This document shows, piece by piece, positions 36,501-45,029 of a stretch of DNA of 64,000 nucleotides (position 1 is its first letter; each line of letters opens with the position of its first letter). Source of the DNA: Solen grandis. Lineage: Eukaryota; Mollusca; Bivalvia; Adapedonta; Solenidae. Both the position numbers and the translations under genes were made by a program. The notes beneath the pieces were generated by a model. The model was not told the origin of the DNA and ran no database searches. It saw only the letters and a list, made by a program, of their open reading frames with translations. The stretch covers positions 81,325,842 to 81,389,841 of the forward strand of contig CM037778.1 in the NCBI GenBank assembly GCA_021229015.1, written 5' to 3'.

Positions 36501-39041
36501 CATAAAAAAGAGTACTAAGCTAAACAAATATTTAGGTGAACTTGTGAAAGTATGAATACTAAATACATGTATTTACAAATGTTCTATCATTTACAGTTTT
36601 ATCAAGTTTTAAAGTCTCTTGTATTAGAATAGAACCAATTTTCTAGGAATGCCTTTGCTTGAATTCAGAATTTAATTTCCGACGCTCGTATTAACATGAA
36701 AATATTGTTGATGCATCTAAATATGAAGTTGAATTTATAGACGAAATTCACGAGGAGACATTATGTACTAAATTTCTAAAATTTATACATACTTATATTT
36801 CATGTTAACTCTTGATGTTGCATAATGTGGCGTTACGTTAGTGTATGTGCCTCTTTAGACCATGAGACAGTTCTAGTCAACAGGCATTCACGAGAATTTT
36901 GATCTGACATGCCCATCTTCTCTAGCAGTATATCAAATTCTAGATGTAATTTGTAGACTTGCTATGCATGATTATGTTACTTACACTCTGCAATGACCTC
37001 CTGCATAAAATAAGCATCTGACTATACAGGGAATAATGTCACAATTCAAATGGCAATACATAACAAAAAATGAGTCTTTTAGATTGATGTGACCAATACT
37101 TAATATCAAATGTAGAATAAGAGATGTTGTCATAATTTTAAATATGTCACTGTGTTCTTAATGGCCTAATAATGACCATTTGTCAGTAATATGCGGTTAT
37201 GTTCTAGATGGTTTAATAATTTGATAATAACCATTTGTCAGTGATATATCTTAAAATCATCATTTGTGTTCTAAATGCCTAATAAATCATTTGTCCGTGA
37301 ATTCCCGAATATTCTAAATACAGCCAACGCTAATTGATTAATTGAAGTATATCATGATGGAAATAAGAAATCAAATAAATTTGAATGTAGTTGATTTTAT
37401 ACTATTTGATTTCGGATTTCCCTACAATCTCCAACTTGAATTTTAAGCTGAGGCTCGATGTGATCGGATCCAACATTTCGCAAGCTGATGAGTACGAACA
37501 AATGACCGTACGATTGAACTCGTCAGTCCGCGCCATCAACATCCAAGATCCTTATGTGTACATCTTGACGAAAAGACGGGTAATCAAATAAATGATTGAT
37601 TTATGATTAATATCTGATCACTTTTAAACAATTCCTTCTTAATGTATTGTAACCAGAATCAAATGTGTTGTAAACACGATTAATCACATGAAAATGTCAT
37701 ACATATCAAGAAAAATGAAGAAGCATTGTCGATGGATAATTTAAAAGATGTGCGACATTCATTTGCACATCAGAAATTGAAGCGGATCATACAGGGAATA
37801 TGGGGGCGATGTACTTTTTATCGCGCTATTGATGCCTAGGTTCTTTTCACAGAGGGGACAGAGTCAAAGGTTGGGCTAAATTAATTAGACGAAGATTTTA
37901 ATTAGGCAAAAAAAGTCAAGTTGCGCGTCATTTAGTTACGTAAGTTCAGCCGCAAAATAAATAAATAAATAAATAAAAAACGAGAGGCGATTTATGTACG
38001 TTATTTTTAATAAAAATAAAAGTATATATCTATTACAGTTAGACAAACTGTTGGTGGCCAATTGTTCTCGGTTCCAAACGTGCAAGGAAACTAAATCTGG
38101 GAATGATCCATACTGTGGTTGGTGTGTCTTACAAAGCAAGTAAGTCCGTAACCGATAACTTGATCGACATTATCCTTTGACTTGTTGTATGAGTCTATAT
38201 TTATGCATGGTATGTATAAATCATGGAGCTGGCACTATATTATAAATCTCATAAAACACCGAAATCTGCTTGTCAACCTGTAACATTGATAAAAAAGTGA
38301 AACAAAACCTAAGTAAAATTTTACAAGTATAATGGTTAAATAAGAAAGGTGTATATTATGTTGAATTTGTTATTTTTCCAAAAATGATTTTTCTCGGTTA
38401 TCTAGTCAGGGATATATATGCATTGTAAATTTTACAGCCACAATAAACGTTTTACAGGAGTACAAGAGAAAATAATTGTTCCAATATCACGCATTGGATA
38501 TCACCTGGAAATGTCTGTGTTCAAATTCAGTTACATTTGGAAAGGATTCCAGCCAGTGGGTCAGAACAAGAGGTTCGTATGACACAATTTCTTGCGTTTT
38601 GCATTTCGGCTACTTCTAATTAAGTAATATATATAAACCTGATTGAAATGCAAAACACTTAATCTAAGAAATAAAACATGAGCTTTTTCACAACCGATGC
38701 TTAATGTTTATTTAAGAGTTTGTCTCTATAGCGATCCAGTTCATCTATGACGTAAAATAAATATTGTGTACTGACGAAATTATTTTTTCCTGTTTCCGAG
38801 GTTTTTCATCTTCTTAACAAATGAGATCGTTTTCATAGTTTGTAGCGAGCCTTCTTTTCCTGAATAATTAAATAAAATTAGCATAGTTATTTTCTCCAAC
38901 CTTAGATACAACTGACAGTTTCAAACTTAAAACTCGATGACTTGGCTGCTTCGTTGAGCTGCAAACTGAGACACGACTCCAATACCGTCAAAGCAACAGT
39001 TGATGGCGACAAAGTGAAATGTAATATTACAGCACCGGAAG
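17512..39041 (+). CDS. plexin gene, 5' half (signal peptide, sema, PSI)
   Basis: Six exons join in frame: 17525-18544 (coding part), 36194-36379, 37448-37579, 38039-38139, 38458-38572 and 38906-39041, giving 563 residues. Plexins are single-pass receptors for semaphorins, used in axon guidance and cell migration. Order: signal peptide (1 to about 30), sema beta-propeller (about 35-445) with the plexin-like segment VRVCQNDTDYNTY, the final blades VIVAGTSQGRVSK and DPYVYILTKRR, then a PSI domain from about 450 with NCSRFQTC and DPYCGWCVL, then the start of the segment that in plexins precedes further PSI and IPT domains. The IPT repeats, membrane segment and cytoplasmic GAP domain are not visible before the gap at 42332. 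The A or B subclass is not decided. Confidence 0.93.
18613..18636. repeat. A-run followed by G-run
   Basis: About eleven A then eleven G in a row; a homopolymer junction that is prone to sequencing error. Confidence 0.85.
18695..18836 (+). repeat. fragment of dispersed molluscan repeat
   Basis: TTGTTGGGTTTAACGTCCCT and CAGTATTTCGGTCAT resemble a tail module that I recognise from bivalve SINE-like repeats. A related GGACGTTAAACCAAAC piece lies at 52500. No tRNA-like head is visible here. Confidence 0.4.
19015..19335 (-). repeat. AT-rich satellite, inverted copy
   Basis: About two units containing (as complement) the blocks GCTCGATATTCGCATTTC, AGACCTGGCTCG and CCTAGCTCGGTATTGG. These are the same blocks as in the array at 26645-28455, but on the opposite strand. 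Confidence 0.75.
19336..19980. other. non-coding intronic interval
   Basis: AT-rich sequence between the inverted satellite copy and the CR1-like remnant; nothing recognised. Confidence 0.5.
19981..22834 (-). pseudogene. CR1-like non-LTR retrotransposon ORF2, broken
   Basis: Minus-strand pieces appear in the right order but in different frames. Endonuclease (22367-22834; DIIIFNEIQSKF, DGRGVIIYWK, LVVGDFYYG) comes first, then a linker before RT (21572-22027; RKWIDKKVRKKY, FFASVFTTED). The RT core follows (20765-20974; GSVLGPILFLIFINDLP, then FADNTKIY), then the RT thumb/C-terminal region (20381-20743; KDLGVIFGNKL, LIRPHSEYAASIW, VQRRATKI), and a C-terminal piece (19981-20196; RSINVWKILPEDAV). 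These are hallmarks of the CR1/L2/Jockey group. Frameshifts and stops break it, and the catalytic FADD is FADN, so it cannot work. It lies antisense in the plexin intron. Confidence 0.9.
22831..24440 (-). pseudogene. CR1-like retrotransposon ORF1 remnant with PHD-like zinc finger
   Basis: Upstream of ORF2 on the minus strand. At 22831-23127 lies the end of ORF1 (RDLTEEQLRVSKGKRKQKAD), overlapping the ORF2 start by 4 bases. A coiled, lysine-rich part is near 23260-23430, and CDSCGNWDRLKC near 23520-23560 resembles the PHD-type finger found in CR1-group ORF1 proteins. A further frame near 24200-24440 (SLHFNKKNWNKNKDHPTPDQ) looks like the N-terminal part. The segments are out of frame with each other, and short tandem repeats (23820-24070) interrupt them. 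Confidence 0.7.
23820..24070. repeat. degenerate tandem repeat, AGGGCAATCCCTATGTCAGT units
   Basis: About four diverged units carrying TACAGGGCAATCCCTATGTCAGTA-like blocks and TATTTACCAACTGTTGATGG-like blocks, roughly 60-70 bases apart. They lie inside the ORF1 remnant. Confidence 0.65.
24480..25140. repeat. degenerate tandem repeat, GTTGTCTAATCATTCACATG units
   Basis: About ten units of roughly 60 bases with the order ATGTTGTCTAATCATTCA, CATGGTGATACATACTG, AAGAAAATCCC. Units differ by substitutions and small indels. The open frame at 24970-25299 is only this repeat read through. Confidence 0.8.
25165..25320 (+). repeat. GTCGGTCGGTCCGTCC dispersed repeat
   Basis: TATATAGGAGTCACCATGTC, a GGTC/CGTC tetranucleotide run, then CTATTTCTCAATAACTACTG and ATTTCAATCAAACTTCATAG. 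I recognise this combination as a widespread bivalve repeat. Confidence 0.7.
25501..25565. repeat. (ATT)n and (ATTT)n low-complexity tract
   Basis: TATTATTATTATTATTATT followed by TTTA-type repeats. Confidence 0.85.
26101..26180. repeat. short tandem repeat, CACGCCGCCAAGCCGC units
   Basis: Three units of about 30 bases (TTCACGCCGCCAAGCCGC, GTTCACACCGTCAAGCCGC, CTCACGCCGCCAGGCCGC), GC-rich in an AT-rich setting. Confidence 0.75.
26275..26350 (+). repeat. tRNA-like sequence, possible SINE head
   Basis: A box-A-like TGGTCTAGTTG and a box-B-like GTTCGAGTC are spaced as in a tRNA gene, but the arms do not pair well and no CCA-proximal stem is evident. It is more likely a decayed tRNA-derived SINE head than a functional tRNA. 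Confidence 0.4.
26645..26804 (+). repeat. AT-rich satellite, first part of plus-strand array
   Basis: Blocks CTCGATATTCACATTC, AACGATGTCCGACATGG, CGGTATTGGAACCTAGCTCG and TTTCGATCTCAGACATGG match the main array at 27540-28455. It is cut off by element A copy 3. Confidence 0.75.
26805..27540 (+). repeat. dispersed element A, copy 3, inside satellite
   Basis: Collinear with copy 2: GCGCACAATGCACTGAGAGAC at the left, CCTAAGTAGGTCATTC, CAGGAGTAGATC, CATGTTAACAAA, TTAGTGCAGAATCGC, and at the right AAGACGGCTATTGCCGTCTA. Satellite sequence lies directly on both sides. Confidence 0.75.
27541..28455 (+). repeat. AT-rich satellite array
   Basis: Repeated blocks: AGCTCGATATTCGCATTTC, TTATATGGTGAA, AACGATGTCCGACATGG, CTCGGTATTGGAACCTAGC, TCGGCTATATCATTTTT and TTTCGATCTCAGACCTGG, with CTCGAAATTCGCC. 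The full period is about 170 bases; near 27660-27790 a shorter sub-period of about 55 bases (GTGAACGAAGCTCGAAATTC) is locally amplified. Confidence 0.85.
28456..29019. other. non-coding intronic interval
   Basis: AT-rich; no recognised element or frame. Confidence 0.5.
29020..29660 (+). repeat. dispersed element A, copy 4, diverged
   Basis: Shares the element order with copies 2 and 3: GAGGGTCATGACCCCGATTTC, TTCATTCATACGCATACC, TTGCCTTTCTATT, CAGGAGTACAT, ATATGTTAACAAA, ACATATTCCACTC, GCATGGATTCG and CCGACAGTCTAA at the right. It is more diverged than the others. Confidence 0.65.
30028..30248. repeat. 53-bp minisatellite, about four units
   Basis: Units of ACATACCACGTTAGCAGG, ATAAGGGAATAATTGC and ATTATGTTAGAAT; the middle units are nearly identical and the outer ones diverged. 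Confidence 0.9.
30572..32380 (+). repeat. left arm of the large inverted repeat
   Basis: Contains two near-identical TTAACGTATGACGCATC-type subrepeats close to the tip (as complement, 30640-30700). It also has three internal copies of a block ending ATACCGCCAGAACGGAA (near 31045, 31660 and 31985), the first two within longer 110-base direct repeats (GATGTACACT...GGGAAATGATCTGAGGACT). The 64-codon frame read outward at 30612-30806 has an identical partner in the other arm save one residue and is not a convincing gene. Confidence 0.88.
32385..32850. repeat. GGC-rich minisatellite with embedded GTAAGT
   Basis: Units of 30-50 bases: (GGC)2-7, then GTGTCATGTAAGTATACATGC. The GGC count varies between units. 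The first units (32385-32480) run in the opposite orientation (CCG with ATACTTACATGACAC), and one flips again near 32711-32735, so the array is itself partly palindromic. Frames across it encode only repeats such as HAAAAACHVSI and CGGGGVSCKYT and are not genes. Confidence 0.95.
32851..33985. other. spacer of the inverted-repeat element
   Basis: Single-copy-looking AT-rich sequence between the minisatellite and the right arm. Two short minus-strand frames (33392-33607, 33632-33835) show no family features. Confidence 0.6.
33986..35793 (-). repeat. right arm of the large inverted repeat
   Basis: Mirror image of the left arm with the same subterminal and internal subrepeats. The tip is ACTGTAGTG next to ACAAC. 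Its outer end is about 400 bases upstream of plexin exon 2. Confidence 0.88.
35859..36101. mobile_element. piggyBac-like MITE, copy 2, right end damaged
   Basis: Element 35863-36097 between TTAA sites at 35859-35862 and 36098-36101. The left end is CCCTTTCCCTCATA; the right end is reduced to CAGGG, having lost most of the terminal repeat. The central hairpin has an extra GGCAGCCTGCGA duplication (about 36020-36035). It lies 65 bases outside the large inverted repeat and 96 bases before the plexin exon 2 start. Confidence 0.87.
36194..36379 (+). CDS. plexin coding exon 2 (end of sema)
   Basis: Sixty-two codons, SLSTCEGNEYTHYAIG to TSQGRVSK, with acceptor ATTTTTAG and donor GTAAAG. The E-Y/H-T-x-Y block and the T-x-V...GTSQGR block match the last third of plexin sema domains. 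It joins exon 1 in phase 0 across a 17.6 kb intron. Confidence 0.92.
36380..37447. other. plexin intron
   Basis: AT-rich. Weak direct repeats of AATGACCATTTGTCAGTAATAT appear three times near 37160-37300, with spacing of about 70 bases. No coding sequence. Confidence 0.6.
37448..37579 (+). CDS. plexin coding exon 3 (last sema blade)
   Basis: Forty-four codons from LRLDVIGSN to YILTKRR, acceptor TTTTAAG, donor GTAATC, phase 0 at both ends. The motif (V)-Y-(V/I)-(L/M)-T-x-x-x immediately before the PSI domain is characteristic of plexins and semaphorins. Confidence 0.9.
38039..38139 (+). CDS. plexin coding exon 4 (PSI domain, first part)
   Basis: LDKLLVANCSRFQTCKETK then NDPYCGWCVLQS, the cysteine pattern of a PSI domain. 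Acceptor TATTACAG, donor GTAAGT; it ends after two bases of a codon and the next exon supplies the third. Confidence 0.93.
38458..38572 (+). CDS. plexin coding exon 5 (PSI domain, second part)
   Basis: One base completes a lysine codon, then STRENNCSNITHWISPGN, the tail of the PSI domain with its conserved tryptophan, and the start of the next segment. Acceptor TTTACAG; donor GTTCGT is non-consensus but gives the correct phase. Confidence 0.88.
38906..39041 (+). CDS. plexin coding exon 6 (post-PSI segment)
   Basis: IQLTVSNLKLDDLAASLSC then KCNITAPEG, acceptor CAACCTTAG, donor GTATGT, ending in phase 1. This matches the strand-rich segment after the first PSI in plexins (V-x-N-L...L-x-C...V-x-C-x-x-P). 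The next exon should start with two bases of a codon; no good candidate was seen before the gap. Confidence 0.87.
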
Positions 39042-39734
39042 GTATGTATTTATGGCAGTTTTGCGTGTTCTTTTTTACTGTTTGTTTGTCTGGTTTCATT
39101 TTACCGAATTTCGAATTTCAACCCTCATATAGACTTATACTGCCATATTGGCAAACAGAGCAGACCTAGATCAGACAGCTTCTTTCAGAGCTTTTGTATC
39201 ATACACCTTTTGAAGTTTTTTTTATCAAGTAATCAAGTAATAAATTTGTATATCATCATTGTTGTAATAAATATTCATGAGGTAAAGGGTTAAGTGATAG
39301 ATTAAAAAGATGAAGTACATATGTTAATAAATCCGGACTCTGTTATAGGCATACGCGCCCATTACAGTTTTTTACTATATAGACAAAGAAGGAAAATTAA
39401 AACTAGCCATGATAATTCTTTTTTAACTTTGTATGATTATAGAGAATTACACTAGAAACAAATCTATGAGATGAAAAATGGGGGACACCATTCTACTTTT
39501 TCCACTTCATTGCTGTACTTAAAACTTTATACACTGCAATTCGAGATGCCATTGCACGGGTTACACGTAATTTTATTGATAATTCGGCTAAATCAGTCGA
39601 CCGTGACAGAATTTGTTAAACAGACATTTTACACGTGCTGCATGGTGACAAAATGAAACATTTTTAAACACATTCTTTGTCGATCATTACAAATATAAAC
39701 ATTTTTAAATGACATACGATCTTTATTGCCGATC
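39042..39734. other. plexin intron or downstream non-coding
   Basis: Follows the last recognised plexin donor. No exon with the required phase was recognised. Confidence 0.5.
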
Positions 39735-40290
39735 CAGCATCATGCTCATTTCACTGAGCATGATCTGTCCAGTGAGCATCATGCTTGCTCAATAAACATC
39801 ATGCTTGTTCAATAAACATCATGCTTGCTCAATAAACATCATGCTTGTTCAATAAACATCATGCTCGCTCAATAAACATCATGCTTGTTCAATAAACATC
39901 ATGCTTGTTCAATAAACATCATGCTTGTTCAATGAGTATCATGCTGCGTCGGCATTTTTATTTATTAAGCATGATGCTGCATCGGGCTTAAACATAATTA
40001 AGACCCTTCCGTACGCGCAAAAACATTTGAGTATGATGCTCGCTGGAATAAACACGATGCAGGGTCGGCAGGTTGATCATTGAGCATCAAGCTGGAATGG
40101 CAGATTATTAATTAAGCAACCTGCTCGTTAGATTAGCATCATGCTGGGTCGGCAGATTGTTCATTGAGCATCATGCTCGTTAGAGCTGGGTCGACAGATT
40201 GTTCATTGAGCATCATACTCGTTAGATGAGCATCATGCTAGGTCGACACATTGTTCACTGACCATCATGCTCGTTAGATGAACATCATAC
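39735..40290. repeat. tandem repeats built on GAGCATCATGCT
   Basis: At 39770-39940 about eight 20-base units CTTGTTCAATAAACATCATG. At 39960-40290 longer, more diverged units of about 55-60 bases combine GGTCGGCAGATTGTTCATTG, AGCATCATGCTCGTTAGAT and GAGCATCATGCTGG. The shared core ATCATGCT/AGCATGAT is nearly self-complementary. Confidence 0.88.
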
Positions 40291-40601
40291 TTGTGCTTGC
40301 TCGCTCCTATTTTTATTTGGGGAAAACAAATCACTAAAGCATCAATTAAACTACTGTTTCTTTTGAATTTATTTGGAATTTATGCAAGTTGCTTCTTAAC
40401 TGTTATAAAAATACATGAATATTATAAGTGGTTAGGAATGAATTGTAGGTGGTGTAGGAACAGGGTATTATCACTATTGTATGCTCAGCGTTGTGGAAAC
40501 GCACTATGGGGTCTAACGCACTTTGGGGGTCGCCTCAAAAAATGGACCCTAAAGTGAAGTGGGTTGATACGTCCCATACTTTCGCACACTTTGAGGCCCA
40601 A

Positions 40602-40617
40602 TATCTATCTATCTATA

Positions 40618-40659
<42 letters not shown>

Positions 40660-40660
40660 G
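40602..40660. repeat. (CTAT)n microsatellite
   Basis: About fourteen CTAT units with one ATAT interruption. The polyserine-like frame over it is an artefact. Confidence 0.95.
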
Positions 40661-40990
40661 TCATCATCATACCCTCCTCCTCACCACTGCCATCATCATG
40701 ATCGTGTTTTTCGTGCTCATCGTCTGAACTTTGATCTATGTGTACGGTATTACATTTATACCATTTATTTATAAATTATTACAAGACAGCTGTGTAGCAC
40801 ATGCGCGAAGCAGGCTTTAAATACAAGAACTGATATCAGTTACTGAAGTCTTCATTTTTAATATTAATGAATCAACAAGCATGATTTGTTGTCAGATTAA
40901 ACTAGTTCACATTGAAAGTAGTCGGTTAAGATAGAAAACTCCAATATTTTCACAGCTTCATTTCATAATCAAAACCAATTATCTGTCCCC

Positions 40991-41325
40991 ATATGATGAC
41001 GATAATGATAACATCATGTTAATGATGTTATTGCCTAACTGTATTTTTACATGATTCCTCAAATGATGATGGTAATGATAATGATAACATCTTTAATGAT
41101 GTTATTGCCTAACTGTATTTTACATGATTCCTTAAATGATGATGATAATGATAATGATAACATCATGTTAATGATGTTATTGCCTAACTGTATTTTTACA
41201 TGATTCCTCAAATGATGATGATAATGATAATGATAACATCATGTTAATGATGTTATTGCCTAACTGTAATTTTACATGATTCCTCAAATAATGATGATAA
41301 TGATAATGATGACAACATGCTGATG
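40991..41325. repeat. tandem repeat of about 85 bases, four units
   Basis: Each unit has ATGATGATAATGATAATGA, TAACATCATGTTAATGATG, TTATTGCCTAACTGTA and TTTTACATGATTCCTCAAA. ACATCATGTTAATGATGT forms a small palindrome in each unit. Confidence 0.9.
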
Positions 41326-41890
41326 GTGGTTTGTTATTATTATTTTATTACGTCAATGGCGTAGGCGACTTTATTTAATATAAAAGATAACAAGAAATAT
41401 CTGTTAAAAAAGATAAGCGGCGACAAATGGAGAATTAGAACGGTTATGTGTACAACATTTTTTCTGTGAAGCATTTCATCTTAGAAAGTGAACATAAGCA
41501 CAGATAAGAACTCAACAAAGCATCCCCTCCACCGCAATCGGAGGAGTAAACATCATTTTAGTAAAGCGCACCGTCTTCAGCCATAAGGAAACGGTGAACA
41601 GGCTATAATATACCGCACTAACTGCAAACATGCCTGAAACAATTCTCAAGATGCATCATAGAGAAGTGTTTTGAATTTATACTATTACTACAGAAACTGT
41701 TATTCAGACGGAATGCTTTATAATTACATTTCGTGAATAACAACAAGTATTTGTTTCATCTAGTTGTCATCTCAACGTGCGTAACATTCTTCCATAAGTA
41801 AAGGAATATAAGAGGTCATCACTTTAAGTGAACTCGGATAAAGCGAACACTCGGTTGCAAGGAACACTCCCGCTATGTCCCGATTTACCC
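41326..41890. other. non-coding interval
   Basis: No recognised coding or repeat sequence. Confidence 0.5.
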
Positions 41891-41895
41891 CTGAA

Positions 41896-42045
41896 CCCTT
41901 TCCCTCATAGAGGAAACCATGAAAAGACCTATGCGAACAGCATAAAACCAGATCAGCCTGCGAGTAACTCGCAGGCTGATCAGGTTTTATGCTGTTCGCT
42001 GCTCCTCAGTGGTCTGGAAATGAGGACTTTGTAATTAATTAACAT
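41896..42045 (-). mobile_element. piggyBac-like MITE, copy 3, truncated
   Basis: Opposite orientation to copies 1 and 2. It begins CCCTTTCCCTCATAGAGG, includes the full CTGCGAGTAACTCGCAG hairpin, and stops after GAAATGAGGACTTTGTAATTA, losing the second terminal repeat. The left flank is TGAA rather than TTAA. Confidence 0.82.
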
Positions 42046-42116
42046 TGATGATATTTAAATGACAAATTGCCATTTAATTTCATGCAAAAGTAGAGAATTT
42101 TACGTAAATATAATGA

Positions 42117-42331
42117 GAACTCTCTGGCTAAATGGTTGCAACTGCTGAGATTTTATCGCGGCTTCTTTCCATTGAAGGTTCGAATCCCAACAGTGTCCTT
42201 TTTTCATCCAAGTAAACCTTCCCACTGACTTGTGATAGGTTGTGGTTCTGCTTGGGTGCCTATGTGCACTCCGGGGACTTTCTTTATATGTTATTAGCTG
42301 GACATCACTACATAACTGGAATACTGTCACA
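42117..42331 (+). repeat. tRNA-derived SINE, cut by assembly gap
   Basis: Box-A-like TCTGGCTAAATGGTTGCAAC and box B GGTTCGAATCCC are about 50 bases apart, followed by a non-tRNA body (CATCCAAGTAAACC, GACTTGTGATAGGTTGTGG, GGGTGCCTATGTGCACTCCG) that runs into the N run. This is the layout of a tRNA-derived SINE. Confidence 0.65.
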
Positions 42332-42431
42332 NNNNNNNNNNNNNNNNNNNNNNNNNNNNNNNNNNNNNNNNNNNNNNNNNNNNNNNNNNNNNNNNNNNNN
42401 NNNNNNNNNNNNNNNNNNNNNNNNNNNNNNN
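42332..42431. other. assembly gap of 100 N
   Basis: Exactly 100 undefined bases, a placeholder size for unknown gap length. Order and orientation of the two sides depend on scaffolding. Confidence 0.99.
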
Positions 42432-42466
42432 CAATTATGTAGACAATGACTTGAACCATTGCACAG

Positions 42467-42592
42467 GATTCGGACAGTCCCTCAGCCTTCGCATTGTTGA
42501 TGAAGCATTTCGAGCTAATAGTGCACGACTTTGTAGATTATGAGGAATATATTGAAGTCATAATGGTTAACCAGCGAGTGCCGCCTTTTCTG
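42467..42592 (+). other. possible exon of unknown gene
   Basis: Between TTGCACAG and GTTAGT lie 42 open codons (DSDSPSAFALLMKHFELIVH onward, rich in charged and hydrophobic residues). Splice-like ends and phase 0 at both ends are suggestive, but the family is not recognised and the phase fits neither the plexin nor the ZIP exon directly. It may be chance. Confidence 0.25.
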
Positions 42593-43099
42593 GTTAGTAA
42601 CAAGTTGGACTTGTTTACTCTCTAAGAGTTTGAAAGGCTCTTTGCATTTTTGTGATTAAATTGAATTTAACCTAGAAAAAATTGGGCCAAATGAGCACTG
42701 AGGTGTAAGTATTACTCTGTTTTTGCTATTTATAATAATTCCTTTATTATGTTCTTCATTAAAATCAAACAAATCAAAATCAATCCGTCCCTTGTAGTGC
42801 ATACATGTTATGTTATTTCTGCTATGAAAATTTCCGAAATATACTCAACCAAAGAAAAATAAAAATAAAAAATATAAGAAACGCAGTGTACATAAATGAG
42901 AAATCATTATAAAATGCCTAAAATGATGAAAATCGGTCATACAACTTTCCATGTCACTGTGTAATTAAGGTGGTATCTAAATTTTCTCAGTCGCCTAATG
43001 TACCGTGCCCCAGTAAGAAAGTGTAAAATAGAAAAAACCACGTGCAGTTTGATAATAACATGTAACACATTTTGTAATACCACTCAACACTCTTGAAAC

Positions 43100-43460
43100 A
43101 TGTACACGTATTTTTCCGCTATTTGCTATCATGGTACGACTGCCGTGAGATCTGGTGATGAAATTCTTCGCAATGTTGCAGTCCCCAATGTACAGCAGCA
43201 AAACTTAATCTTTCAGCATGACAATGCCCGGCCCCGTGTAGCCAGACTTTATCGAGACTTTCTTGAAAATCCCACTCGACTGGCCGCCGTACCGTCCAGA
43301 TTTGTCCCCAGGAGAGTACAGAGTCGTCTGAATCCCCTCGCTACTCTTGAAGAACTAAAAACTGCTTTTATTGGAGGAGTGGAATAAAAATTCCCATGAG
43401 AAGAATAAATGCCATTATGAACTCAATGCATCGCAGAAAATGCGCGAGGGGGTATAACGA
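43100..43460 (+). pseudogene. Tc1/mariner transposase fragment, broken
   Basis: The frame holds EILRNVAVPNVQQQNLIFQH then DNARP, typical of Tc1-family transposases around the second catalytic aspartate. The region with PDLSP appears in another frame, then RLNPLATLEELKTAF returns, and after a further frameshift MRRINAIMNSMHRRK. The N-terminal DNA-binding part is missing and at least two frameshifts plus a small deletion break it. Confidence 0.88.
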
Positions 43461-45029
43461 AATATTGAAGAGTGATTTGATTTCATTTGTGATATAATGA
43501 GGTACCATCAAATATACATCGATTACTCGTGAATAACTGGTCAGAATTAATGAAATTTGATAATATGTTGACAAAACAGAAATTGTTAAACTATTATACA
43601 CCATTCTATAGAGCATTCAACTATGTATAAGTTATAGACCAAGAAAGTTCACACTGCGTTTCTTTTTTGGTTCACTTTAGATGATAATTCCCCATAGCAA
43701 TTTTCTTTGTTGTGAACTTTTCTTAGAGATTTGATGAGGACACTATGACTGCATCTTTGAATGCCAGTTCCATTCAATGAACAAGACAGTGGAGTGTGAT
43801 CAGATGAGGTCACTGCTGTTTCAAGAGAACTACTACACCTCAGTTCATGCCAGAATATGAAGTTTGAGGTTAATATGTCTATTTTACAACAAGTGCACCG
43901 ACTGTGAAAGGAATATTAATGTAACAATTATTTTTACAAATTATATTGACTCTGATAAACGGTGATACGATTTCACATACTCAATGCTCAAATATTATTT
44001 GAATATTGAATATCTTATCTTTTCCATTCGGATATTCATATTTTTCTTTTTATTTATGAAAACATTAGAGTAATATATGACATTATGCAATATACTTAAT
44101 ATAAAATATTCACGGGTCTGATCCTTCTAAAAGATTTTGAAAAGGCTTTTGAATCACTCTCATGGAATTAAATTCATAAAAAAATCAGATGTTTTTTGCT
44201 GTTTTTTTTTTAAATTTTGTTCTAGACATAAAAAAAACGATTTAAAATTATGTAAAGACACACAGACACACACAGACAATGTGTCTATCTTTCATTACTC
44301 TTTCCTATTGAAAGAAGCTGTATGCAATGGGGCCTTCTTACATGTTATAATTTTTATATAAAGTGCGGGAATCTTATCCCTAAGAATTAGACAGCAAAAA
44401 AAAAATAAAAAATAAAGGGGATAACCAATTAATCATTAAACATAATTAATCAAGTTGAGCATAAAATTTCACCGTTTGCCGACATTTTTATTCTCGACAA
44501 TTATTCTGCCACCATTATTATTCTCGATGGTTACAAGGAGTCTCTGAACAATACATTGTGTACATTGAATGGATTCTTAAATATTAGAAGTTCAGAAGTT
44601 TAAAGGTGAATTACAGTAAAGGCAGACAGACAGAATACTTTATTTACCCAATATTACAAGATAATTACATGGGGATGTTAAATACATATTATATACAAAA
44701 ATGTTTCTTCCGGTCAACAAATATAGAGTACAGTGTGAAAGGGCATTGCGTGGAAATTTCCATGCAAAATAGTTCTATCTTGAGCAACAATATAATTGTC
44801 CTGCTCGTCCAGTAAAGCCCCGAAGTAAGTTAAATGTGGATTTTGTGCTACACTGAAGAGAATATAGATCTGCAGTATAAGACAAAATGGAAATCGCATT
44901 GGAAAAGAAAAGAATCATTCCCAAATATAAAAGTGCTGTTGAGAAAATGCTTCTTATTTCTCTCTTTAATCACCTGTTTATGTCTTTACCGAATCCTTCA
45001 TTATAATTTATTACACATTTCAATAGCTT
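43461..45029. other. non-coding interval
   Basis: No supported gene. A cysteine-containing frame near 43750-43860 was considered and rejected as a plexin exon. Confidence 0.45.

Larger units (their letters stand above)
37580..38905. other. plexin introns between exons 3 and 6
   Basis: Three short introns (37580-38038, 38140-38457, 38573-38905). The only notable tract is AAATAAATAAATAAATAAAT near 37955-37978. Confidence 0.7.

Noticed and set aside
39735..40290. CRISPR-like array
   Set aside because: Units are directly adjacent with no unique spacers, they vary in length, and the host is an animal.
43745..43860. Cysteine-containing frame (YDCIFECQFHS) as a further plexin exon
   Set aside because: The only acceptor giving the right phase is a weak AG with no pyrimidine tract, and the better acceptor (CTTAG) leads into a stop in that phase. 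The similarity to the plexin second PSI region is too thin.
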